A DNA stretch of 43,646 nt, from contig CAZEER010000009.1 of assembly GCA_964511215.1 (NCBI GenBank), positions 1 to 43,646 of the forward strand. The letters run 5' to 3'. The stretch comes from CAZEER01 sp964511215 (GTDB taxonomy: Bacteria > Fidelibacterota > Marinisomatia > Marinisomatales > UBA1611). Position 1 is the first letter of the stretch, and every line of letters begins with the position of its first letter. The translations under genes were made by a program, and so were the position numbers. Of this stretch, positions 27,703 to 34,486 are shown in pieces. The notes under the pieces were generated by a model. That model did not search any database. It was given only the letters and a program-made list of their open reading frames with translations, and was not told the origin of the DNA.

Positions 27703-28248
27703 ATGCAACGAGAAGAAAGCAATCTTATTGAAAAAGTTAAAAATTCTGATCAGACCGCATTCCATCAACTATTTTCTGATTTTTATGATATTCTTTTTCG
27801 CTTTGTATTTTATCGCGTACAAGATAGAGATCTGGCTGAAGACATAACCCAGGAAACTTTTTTAAGGGTATGGAATAATCGTAAAACTTTAATTCCTAAT
27901 AAATCATTTTTTTCACTCATTGCACGAATTGCAACAAATCTTTGTTATGACCATTTTCGTCATATGGATGTACGAAAGCGAAATGAAAAAAATATTCCTA
28001 ATTTTGGTAAATCTCACTTTGATAATCCCACAACCTTAAATCAAGCAAATATGCTTGAAGAAAAAATCAGACAACTTGTTAATGAAAAACTACCAGATAG
28101 ATGTAAATACATCTTCATTTTGAGTCGGATTGAAGGATTATCTAATTCTGAAATAGCTGGAAAACTTAATATTAGTATCAGAACTGTTGAGAATCAAATT
28201 TATAGAGCTCTAAAAATTTTAAAAAAATATCTTAAAAATTATTTATGA
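27703..28248 (+). CDS. ECF RNA polymerase sigma factor (FecI-like)
   Basis: Small sigma factor with only regions 2 and 4. Region 2 holds RDLAEDITQETFLRVWNNR and the core-binding segment AFHQLFSDFYDILFRFVF. Region 4 holds YIFILSRIEGLSNSEIAGKL followed by NISIRTVENQIYRALKILKK, a helix-turn-helix for the -35 element. I start it at the ATG at 27703 (MQREESN); a TTG six bases earlier is possible. It gives 181 residues. A FecR-type anti-sigma factor and a TonB-dependent receptor with a signalling domain follow, the usual order for cell-surface signalling. Confidence 0.94.
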   Translation: MQREESNLIEKVKNSDQTAFHQLFSDFYDILFRFVFYRVQDRDLAEDITQETFLRVWNNRKTLIPNKSFFSLIARIATNLCYDHFRHMDVRKRNEKNIPNFGKSHFDNPTTLNQANMLEEKIRQLVNEKLPDRCKYIFILSRIEGLSNSEIAGKLNISIRTVENQIYRALKILKKYLKNYL

Positions 28249-28304
28249 GTAGGGTTATCTAATCTTACGTTAACTTTATGCAAATATAAAAAAAGTATGC
28301 TAGA

Positions 28305-29189
28305 ATGAAATTTGATAAAAAAGATCAATTAATATTAGAGGCAAGTCGAAACACTAGTTTCCCGCCAATCCCAGATAAAGATCAAGCCTGGAATCATTTA
28401 TTACAACAGATGAAAATTGCCGATACAAGTTCTAACTCTAATAAAGCTTCAACTAATCTATCTAATACAATAAATAATAAATGGAGACTCTTTCGACCTA
28501 GGTTTAATTACGTAGGGTTTTCAATGGTTTTTTTGATCATAGTATTAATACTTCATAAATCTTATTCCACCACGAATATCTTAACTTCTAATGCTGAACG
28601 TCAAACTGTACAATTACCCGATGGCTCAAATATCGTGCTACACTCTGAAAGTAAAATAACATATTATAAAGATTTTAATGATTCACACCGAGAAATAACA
28701 CTTGAAGGTGAAGCCTATTTTAGTGTTAAAAAAAGCCCTGCACCCTTTATCATAAATACAGATTATGGAATAATCACAGTTTTAGGGACCACATTTAATG
28801 TACGCTCACGGGAAGATGGATTTGAAGTAGGAGTAAATAAAGGACAGGTAAATGTCTCAAATAAAATTTGTTCCTTAATTCTAAATTCTGGAGAGATTGT
28901 TAGAACCAATTCAATTTTTACCCAAAACAATTTGAAAAATGTTTCTTATGATAATTACCCTGGTTGGATAAATAATAAATTATATTGTCAAAACACTAAA
29001 CTTGCAGAAGTATGTTCAGAAATTGAACGAACTTTCAATATAACTATCTCGTTTTCTAACCCAAATCTTAAAAATATAAGTGTGACTGGATTAATTGAAA
29101 TTTCTAATTTGGAAAATGCTTTGGCCACTGTTGCCATATTAACTCAACATGAGTTTAAATTAGAAGGTGACACGTGTACTATCATTTAA
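28305..29189 (+). CDS. FecR-type anti-sigma factor
   Basis: Inner-membrane anti-sigma factor expected to hold the adjacent ECF sigma factor until the receptor is engaged. The N-terminal cytoplasmic part is about 68 residues, followed by one membrane helix at residues 69-84 (YVGFSMVFLIIVLILH). The periplasmic FecR domain is visible as QTVQLPDGSNIVLHSESKI, REITLEGEAYFSVKKSPAPF and ITVLGTTFNVRSREDG. The C-terminal DUF4974-like domain (LAEVCSEIERTFNITISFSN) is typical of Bacteroidota FecR proteins. At 294 residues it is slightly short. Its 3' end overlaps the receptor gene by 23 bases. Confidence 0.93.
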   Translation: MKFDKKDQLILEASRNTSFPPIPDKDQAWNHLLQQMKIADTSSNSNKASTNLSNTINNKWRLFRPRFNYVGFSMVFLIIVLILHKSYSTTNILTSNAERQTVQLPDGSNIVLHSESKITYYKDFNDSHREITLEGEAYFSVKKSPAPFIINTDYGIITVLGTTFNVRSREDGFEVGVNKGQVNVSNKICSLILNSGEIVRTNSIFTQNNLKNVSYDNYPGWINNKLYCQNTKLAEVCSEIERTFNITISFSNPNLKNISVTGLIEISNLENALATVAILTQHEFKLEGDTCTII

Positions 29190-31806
29190 TATATTAAATC
29201 TTTTTCTAAGAGCTACCTTCGCCTTAGGGCTTGGGAGCACATTACTTATTTCTAACGATTCAATTACATTTGAATATAAAGATGTACCCTTAAAGGAAGT
29301 CCTATCGGTACTTATCAATAATCATAACCTTGTAATTGTTTTCCCAGACACAATATCTGATATCCCAGTATCAGCTGAATGTAATAACTGTACGAAAGTT
29401 GAAGCAATTTCATCAATACTATCATCCACAACATTAAATTGGGTAAAAATTGATAAGCAGTTTATTATATCTAGAAAAATCTTACAAAAAAATTTTGGGC
29501 TATCAGGTAGAGTCATTGATTCCCAATCTAGAGAGCCAATTTCTTTTGCAAATATCTATCTAAAAAAGTTAAACATTGGTGATATCTCGAACCGCGATGG
29601 TACTTTTTCATTGTCCAATATATCATCACAGTCCTGCTCTTTAACAATTTCTTATATTGGTTACAAAACAGAAAAAATATCTCTTGTTTTTCCAAAAGAT
29701 GAAAATATTTTTCATGAAATACTTTTAATACCAAAAATTATTACAACAAGTGGAATTTCTATATTAGGCTCAAATCGAGAGTTTATGGAAAAATCAAATA
29801 GCCCTGGTCAGTATACTTTCTCCCCCAGACATATATCTACTCTTCCAAATCTTGGAGAAGTTGATATTTTTCGTTCTTTACAGTTTTTACCAGGTGTACA
29901 ACTTGGTTTAGGTGAGTCATCTGATCTTTATATAAGAGGAGGGTCAGCTGATCAAAACCTCATTATGCTTGATGGAATGGCAATATATCAAATCGGTCAT
30001 ATGTTTGGCTTTATAAGTGGAATTTCTTCTGAAGCAATTAAGGATATTCAGGTTTACAAAGGTAGTATACCAGCACAATATGGTGGTCGAGTTTCCGCTG
30101 TTGTTGACCTAACCAGTCGTACGGGTAATAATATGACGCCACATGGAGCTGTTTATGGAAACCTTTTAAGTCAAGGGGTTACTTTAGAGTTACCTCTTTT
30201 TAATAAAGGTAGCTGGATTATGAACTTTCGTAAATCAAATCCATTTCAAAATTATTCAGGTATTTATGAATCTATTCAAGATTTTATAACTGGTGATGAT
30301 AAATTTAATCTCCTTTCCCAATCTGCTAATGATGATGATACTCAAGATGCATTTTATAATATAAGCTCAACCTATCAAGATTTAGTTAGTCGTATTACAG
30401 TATTAGCCAACCCCAGAAATCGAATTAATTTTACATATATAAGTGGTATTGATTCAGTTTTAGAGGATCGGGAATATTATGGATTTAATTCTATACTCGG
30501 ACTCGATACAATTTATATAAAAGAAAAAACCGAATTGCAACACCAAGGGTCAGTAATTAATTGGTATTCTAAATGGAACCACAATTATAATTCACATTTT
30601 TCAATATCCAATTATATTTATTCCAATAACTATTATTCAAAACATTCTACACTATTATCTGATGACATCTCAGCAATTATTGGAAATACTAATATGAATA
30701 ATTCATTTTCTGCAAAATCAATACGCTTCAATCAAAAATATAATGGGTTTCTCAATCATACCCTAAACAGTGGCATTGAGCAGAATTATTTTTCTATTAA
30801 TATTAAGAATAATAATACTGATGGTTTATCAACTAACACATCTCATGTAAACCAATTAGGTTTTATGTATTCTTTTTTTATACAAGATCAATGGAAATAC
30901 AATTCTAAATGGGAAATTCATTCTGGTTATAGATTTTCTTTTTTTGGAGAAAGAGATGAATATTATATAGAACCACGGTTTGCGTTAAAATATGAAATTA
31001 TTTCAGGAGTTTCTTTAGAAACATCTATAGGTAAACACCACCAATTCACACATCGTTTTTCTAATTTTAACAATAATAGATGGACACGAAATATTTGGAT
31101 TATATCATCTGATGAAATCCCAAACCTCGAGTCAATGAATTATGATGTTGGATTAAACTGGATCTCAGATAATATGAATTTTTCAATTAATGGTTATGCT
31201 CGTGAATTAAGCAAAATTTTATTCTTTCAAGATTCCTTCCTAGCCACTTTTGACAAAGAATTAATAGAAAAAAATATAATTCCAGGGACTGGTACAGTAA
31301 AAGGTATTGAATTATTGTTTAGAAAAAATAATGGCCTGATTTCAGGATGGGTTACATATCAATTAAACAAAACAAATTACACCTTTTCTTCACTGAATAA
31401 TGGAAATTCTTTTTTTGCCGATCATAATAAAATGCATGAGTTTAAATCAGTTGCGATCACCGATATATTTAATATAAACCTAACCGCAGTCTGGTCTTTT
31501 TCTTCTGGTGGATACTACACCAGTGAGGAAGATTTATATGTCGAACCTGGGACTGGATATGAAATATTAATTATAAGAAATCAAAATACCAAAGAGCTAA
31601 ACCCAACACATCATCTCGATATTAGTATTTCAAAAACTATGGATTTCAAACCAACTATTATTGACCTAGGGTGTTCAATTTATAATGTATATGATAAAAA
31701 AAACATAAGCCATAAAAGAGTTAATCCATATACATCTGAAATTTCTATAAAAGATGTGGCGATGTTTGGTATAACTCCTACTATATTTATGAAAATTAGT
31801 TTTTAG
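29167..31806 (+). CDS. TonB-dependent receptor with STN signalling domain
   Basis: Outer-membrane active transporter and signal receiver. After a signal peptide comes a secretin/TonB short N-terminal (STN) domain (residues about 36-95, FEYKDVPLKEVLSVLINNHN), the part that talks to FecR. Next is a carboxypeptidase-regulatory-like domain (about 100-185, LSGRVIDSQSREPISFANIY). The plug follows (ESSDLYIRGGSADQNLIMLD and VYKGSIPAQYGGRVSAVVDL), then a barrel to the end (FMKISF, aromatic last residue). It starts at GTG within the fecR gene. At 879 residues it is shorter than SusC proteins and no SusD follows, so its substrate is open (iron chelate, vitamin or oligomer). Confidence 0.94.
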   Translation: MTRVLSFNILNLFLRATFALGLGSTLLISNDSITFEYKDVPLKEVLSVLINNHNLVIVFPDTISDIPVSAECNNCTKVEAISSILSSTTLNWVKIDKQFIISRKILQKNFGLSGRVIDSQSREPISFANIYLKKLNIGDISNRDGTFSLSNISSQSCSLTISYIGYKTEKISLVFPKDENIFHEILLIPKIITTSGISILGSNREFMEKSNSPGQYTFSPRHISTLPNLGEVDIFRSLQFLPGVQLGLGESSDLYIRGGSADQNLIMLDGMAIYQIGHMFGFISGISSEAIKDIQVYKGSIPAQYGGRVSAVVDLTSRTGNNMTPHGAVYGNLLSQGVTLELPLFNKGSWIMNFRKSNPFQNYSGIYESIQDFITGDDKFNLLSQSANDDDTQDAFYNISSTYQDLVSRITVLANPRNRINFTYISGIDSVLEDREYYGFNSILGLDTIYIKEKTELQHQGSVINWYSKWNHNYNSHFSISNYIYSNNYYSKHSTLLSDDISAIIGNTNMNNSFSAKSIRFNQKYNGFLNHTLNSGIEQNYFSINIKNNNTDGLSTNTSHVNQLGFMYSFFIQDQWKYNSKWEIHSGYRFSFFGERDEYYIEPRFALKYEIISGVSLETSIGKHHQFTHRFSNFNNNRWTRNIWIISSDEIPNLESMNYDVGLNWISDNMNFSINGYARELSKILFFQDSFLATFDKELIEKNIIPGTGTVKGIELLFRKNNGLISGWVTYQLNKTNYTFSSLNNGNSFFADHNKMHEFKSVAITDIFNINLTAVWSFSSGGYYTSEEDLYVEPGTGYEILIIRNQNTKELNPTHHLDISISKTMDFKPTIIDLGCSIYNVYDKKNISHKRVNPYTSEISIKDVAMFGITPTIFMKISF

Positions 31807-31835
31807 ATTATAAATTAGAACTTATAGGAATTAAG

Positions 31836-32188
31836 TGGAGGCGGGGAGAATCGAACTCCCGTCCAAAATAGAGTGATGAAAAACATCTACGTGCTTAGTC
31901 TTCCGATTCTTTTCTCATTTGATAATGTTTTCGGAGACAAAAACAATATCAAACCAGCTTGCTTACATTTTATCTCAAATTCGCAAGCTTATTTGAGACT
32001 AGCCTATGTGAATGACGTTTCTAACTTAGACCATAGACGAATCTAAATCGAAACGAGCTGCTAGACTTAAGCTGCAGCCATATAGCCGTAATCGGCATTT
32101 ATTGGTTGTGACAGAAGTTTATGGAGAGACTGTCATTCTCCGCATGCAGTTTAACATTTCTCATATCTTGTCGATACCGATCGCCCCC
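31836..32188 (-). ncRNA. ssrA: Transfer-messenger RNA (tmRNA), one-piece
   Basis: Rescues stalled ribosomes and tags the nascent chain for degradation. On the minus strand the 5' end GGGGGCG pairs with CGCCUCC at the 3' end (one G-U), with discriminator A at 31836. The tRNA-like T-arm reads CGGGAGUUCGAUUCUCCC-type sequence near the 3' end, and the 5' region has the tmRNA pattern GAUCGGUAUCGACA. After the tag reading frame come several helices fitting pseudoknots. Only one C of the CCA end is encoded. Length is 353 nt. It is convergent with the TonB receptor gene, whose stop is 30 bases away. Confidence 0.95.
32067..32096 (-). other. tmRNA tag-peptide reading frame
   Basis: Inside the tmRNA the minus strand reads GCC GAT TAC GGC TAT ATG GCT GCA GCT TAA, giving the tag ADYGYMAAA before the stop. 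The GCC resume codon and the small hydrophobic end (MAAA) match the usual degron form (ALAA or AMAA). The exact resume codon is inferred; AAT before it is the alternative. Confidence 0.8.
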
Positions 32189-32204
32189 AATTTTCAAAAA
32201 ACTT

Positions 32205-32234
32205 ACTATAAATAGAAAAGGCTTCTAGCGCCAA
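32205..32234 (-). promoter_or_regulatory. Candidate ssrA promoter
   Basis: On the minus strand, TTGGCG (32229-32234, -35, 4 of 6) and TATAGT (32205-32210, -10, 5 of 6) are 18 bases apart. The -10 box ends about 17 bases before the mature tmRNA 5' end, leaving a short leader for RNase P to remove. The -35 box lies in the loop of an 11-bp inverted repeat. Confidence 0.5.
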
Positions 32235-32248
32235 CCTGAAGCCTTTTC
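32215..32248. terminator. 11-bp inverted repeat, probable terminator or operator
   Basis: GAAAAGGCTTC (32215-32225) and GAAGCCTTTTC (32238-32248) form a perfect 11-bp stem with a 12-nt loop. The A-tract and T-tract within the arms are typical of factor-independent, often bidirectional terminators. It could end transcripts running from the TonB receptor gene across the antisense strand of ssrA. It also overlaps the candidate ssrA promoter. A second weaker repeat (AAGTTGA at 32252-32258, TCAACTT at 32271-32277) follows. Confidence 0.55.
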
Positions 32249-32277
32249 AAAAAGTTGAATTATTTATCTATCAACTT

Positions 32278-32511
32278 CAATATATCTGTCATCACCTTTC
32301 ATCATAAATCTTCTTTTGAAAAAAATTCATTAAAAAGAGACCCATTATTATAGATAAAGTTAAAAACTCTAAGCAACCGTAATTATTAAAAATTTACTTA
32401 TAAATTAAAATCAATTTTTAATTAAAAGATTATTTGAAGTATCTGTACCACTTTTGTGGGGTAATGGGTAGGTTTGGATAATAAAAAGAATTTTGGTAAA
32501 CTATTCTTACT
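32278..32511. other. Non-coding AT-rich stretch
   Basis: Between the ssrA promoter region and the small ORF at 32524. I see no coding frame. It contains a short CCAC-TTTT-GTGG hairpin near 32448-32459 followed by a G-rich element ending in TTTGGATA (32458-32480). A diverged copy of that element occurs at 32892-32914. Confidence 0.5.
32458..32480 (+). repeat. 23-bp imperfect repeat, copy A
   Basis: Starts GGGG and ends TAGGTTTGGATA. It matches copy B at 32892-32914 in 18 of 23 columns, with all five differences being G/A changes. It lies 43 bases before the TTG start at 32524. It may be a promoter-type element. Confidence 0.4.
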
Positions 32512-32523
32512 CAAGGAGTTATT

Positions 32524-32829
32524 TTGATACTCGAAACATTATTTACAATGGCACTCTTTATTACTGGTGGATATGTAATAGATACAAGACTCGGATTACA
32601 TCGTTACAACAATGAAGATTACAAGGAAATTTCCCTTTTAAGGAACAAAGATTCGATTTATAAGCATTGTATTAGACATTCTCGATTAGAAAATATTAAA
32701 AAAATTAAATCCTATCGTAGTAATGTAGATAACGGAGGAATGGTTACCAAATATAAAATACATGATCCGTATCCCCATCAGGATACTCCCGGACAAGATA
32801 CTTTTAATAGTCAAAGGATCAATCACTAA
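32524..32829 (+). CDS. Small hypothetical membrane-anchored protein
   Basis: A 101-residue ORF I do not recognise. It starts with TTG, five bases after a strong ribosome site AAGGAG (32513-32518), which is the main reason to accept it. The N-terminus is hydrophobic (LFTMALFITGGYVI), suggesting one membrane helix or uncleaved signal. The remainder is polar, lysine-rich, and ends in a His/Pro/Gln-rich tail (DPYPHQDTPGQDTFNSQ). It stands alone between ssrA and the DUF5989 gene. Confidence 0.55.
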   Translation: MILETLFTMALFITGGYVIDTRLGLHRYNNEDYKEISLLRNKDSIYKHCIRHSRLENIKKIKSYRSNVDNGGMVTKYKIHDPYPHQDTPGQDTFNSQRINH

Positions 32830-32891
32830 ATAGTTATTATAAAAAATTCAAATCACACTAAAAAAATCCAACTTTATAGGCTCTTTTTTTC

Positions 32892-32914
32892 GGGATGATA
32901 GATAGATTTGGATA
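32892..32914 (+). repeat. 23-bp imperfect repeat, copy B
   Basis: Starts GGGATGAT and ends TAGATTTGGATA; related to copy A at 32458-32480. Directly before it, TTTTTTCGGG (32885-32894) has an inverted partner CCCGAAAAAA at 32966-32975, 71 bases apart. It lies in the leader of the DUF5989 gene. Confidence 0.4.
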
Positions 32915-33009
32915 GAAAAACAGAAACTAACTCATGTGAGCAAAATATTCTATAATAAACGTAAGCCCGAAAAAATAGTAAATTATTTATTATTTTATTA
33001 ATATAAGAT

Positions 33010-33168
33010 ATGTCAAAATTCTCAATATTAATTGAACTTTGGGATTTTCTGAAAATTCGAAAAAAATGGTGGCTGGCACCAGTTATAATTTTTCTATTCT
33101 TGTTTGGATTTCTAATAGTATTGACTGAGGGAACAGCGATCGCTCCTTTTATTTATACTCTTTTTTAA
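33010..33168 (+). CDS. DUF5989-type small membrane protein
   Basis: A 52-residue ORF from ATG at 33010 to TAA. It reads ELWDFLKIRKKWWLAPVII, then a hydrophobic helix (FLFLFGFLIVL), then TEGTAIAPFIYTLF. This matches what I know of the DUF5989 family: a short basic N-terminus after WDF, one membrane helix, and a strongly conserved tail like VLTQGSAVAPFIYTLF. In other bacteria this family sits beside a carbamoyltransferase, an SxtJ-like membrane protein and an SGNH hydrolase. Here the SGNH hydrolase follows 51 bases later, which supports the call. Function is unknown. Confidence 0.85.
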   Translation: MSKFSILIELWDFLKIRKKWWLAPVIIFLFLFGFLIVLTEGTAIAPFIYTLF

Positions 33169-33219
33169 AAAATAACACTTTTTATCATAATGTAATCTAT
33201 AGTAGTCTTTCAATTTTCT

Positions 33220-34374
33220 ATGAATGGAAATTCCTTTTCTAAATCGACAAACATTTTTGAGCGTAATCCTAATCTGAGCATTGTAATTATTGTAGCATGT
33301 ATAATTATTCTACTTGACATATCCCTGACAAAAATACATAAAATTATATTGAACTATGGATGGTCAGAAAAAAAAGAAATTGTCCAAAAACATAAAACTT
33401 ATCACCATACATTTAAAAAGTTGAAAAAGGCGCGTCTTTATAATCATAATATCTTTACCAACTCATTAGGCTTTAAGGATAATTCAAACCGCAAAATAAG
33501 TCTCAGGACAGATAACCATAGAATTTTATTTATGGGTGATTCTTTTACAGAGGGAATTTATCAAGATTATGGAAATACATTTGTCGGCATAATTGATTCT
33601 GCTTTTAGTCTGGATTCATTAGAAGTATTAAATGGTGGTAGAGCTGGTTATAGTCCCATTATATATTGGAAAAAAACTGAATTTTTTATTGATAGCGTAG
33701 GCTTAATGTTTGATGAGTTAATAGTATTTCTAGATTGGTCTGATTGGAAAGAGGAAATAAAAGTATATGCTCTTAGTGATGATTCTCTCTCAGTTATCGG
33801 CAAATACCAACAAAAAAACCAATCTCCCCAACCAACTAAGGTTACCATCCAAACCGTAAAAAAAATTATTTATAAGAATACAACTGTAATCTATTATTTT
33901 CTCAATTTACTATACGATAATCTTGGACTTAAAAAAGATAAAATGACTAATAAGTCATTGACACCTAAAGTACCGTGGGAGATGTTTTTTCAGGAATGGG
34001 AAGAGCAAATATTATTAGATTATTCTGTGGATAAGGAATTTATAAATGGTTGCAGGCTAATGAAAAAACGCATGAATAATCTATTACTCTTAGCAAAAAA
34101 TAATAAAATCAATTTAAGTATTGCCATCTATCCGACAGCAGGACAAACATATGGTATCCCTCATAATATCTGGGTTGAAATTTGGGAGGAATGGTCTAGA
34201 AAAAATAATTTAAAAATGTATAATTTTTTTGCCACTTTCAATCAAATTAAAAAAGAAAAAAATCTGAGCTCGTACGATGCTTTAAGGCGTTTTTATTTTA
34301 CCAATGATATACATTTCAATAAAATGGGAAATAGAGTAATTGCAAATAGCTTCATAGATCAATACCACAATTAA
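33220..34374 (+). CDS. Membrane-anchored SGNH/GDSL hydrolase
   Basis: An esterase or acyl-transfer fold with an N-terminal membrane helix (LSIVIIVACIIILLDISL) and a domain facing the periplasm. Block I is LFMGDSFTEGIY, with Ser as nucleophile. Block II and III positions are covered by LNGGRAGYSP. Block V, with the catalytic Asp and His, is TNDIHFNKMGNRVIA near the C-terminus. At 384 residues it resembles SGNH proteins linked to DUF5989 and carbamoyltransferase clusters, although those other partners are not seen in this window. A role in adding or removing acetyl groups on surface glycans is possible but not proven. Confidence 0.85.
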   Translation: MNGNSFSKSTNIFERNPNLSIVIIVACIIILLDISLTKIHKIILNYGWSEKKEIVQKHKTYHHTFKKLKKARLYNHNIFTNSLGFKDNSNRKISLRTDNHRILFMGDSFTEGIYQDYGNTFVGIIDSAFSLDSLEVLNGGRAGYSPIIYWKKTEFFIDSVGLMFDELIVFLDWSDWKEEIKVYALSDDSLSVIGKYQQKNQSPQPTKVTIQTVKKIIYKNTTVIYYFLNLLYDNLGLKKDKMTNKSLTPKVPWEMFFQEWEEQILLDYSVDKEFINGCRLMKKRMNNLLLLAKNNKINLSIAIYPTAGQTYGIPHNIWVEIWEEWSRKNNLKMYNFFATFNQIKKEKNLSSYDALRRFYFTNDIHFNKMGNRVIANSFIDQYHN

Positions 34375-34486
34375 GTCTTAGTTACTAAATATGTTATTTG
34401 TGACGGGCTTATCATTCCTTTAAATAAATTTAAAAAACCCTTTATAATATATATAAATTCTACCTTTGAGAATTGTAATTGACAAA

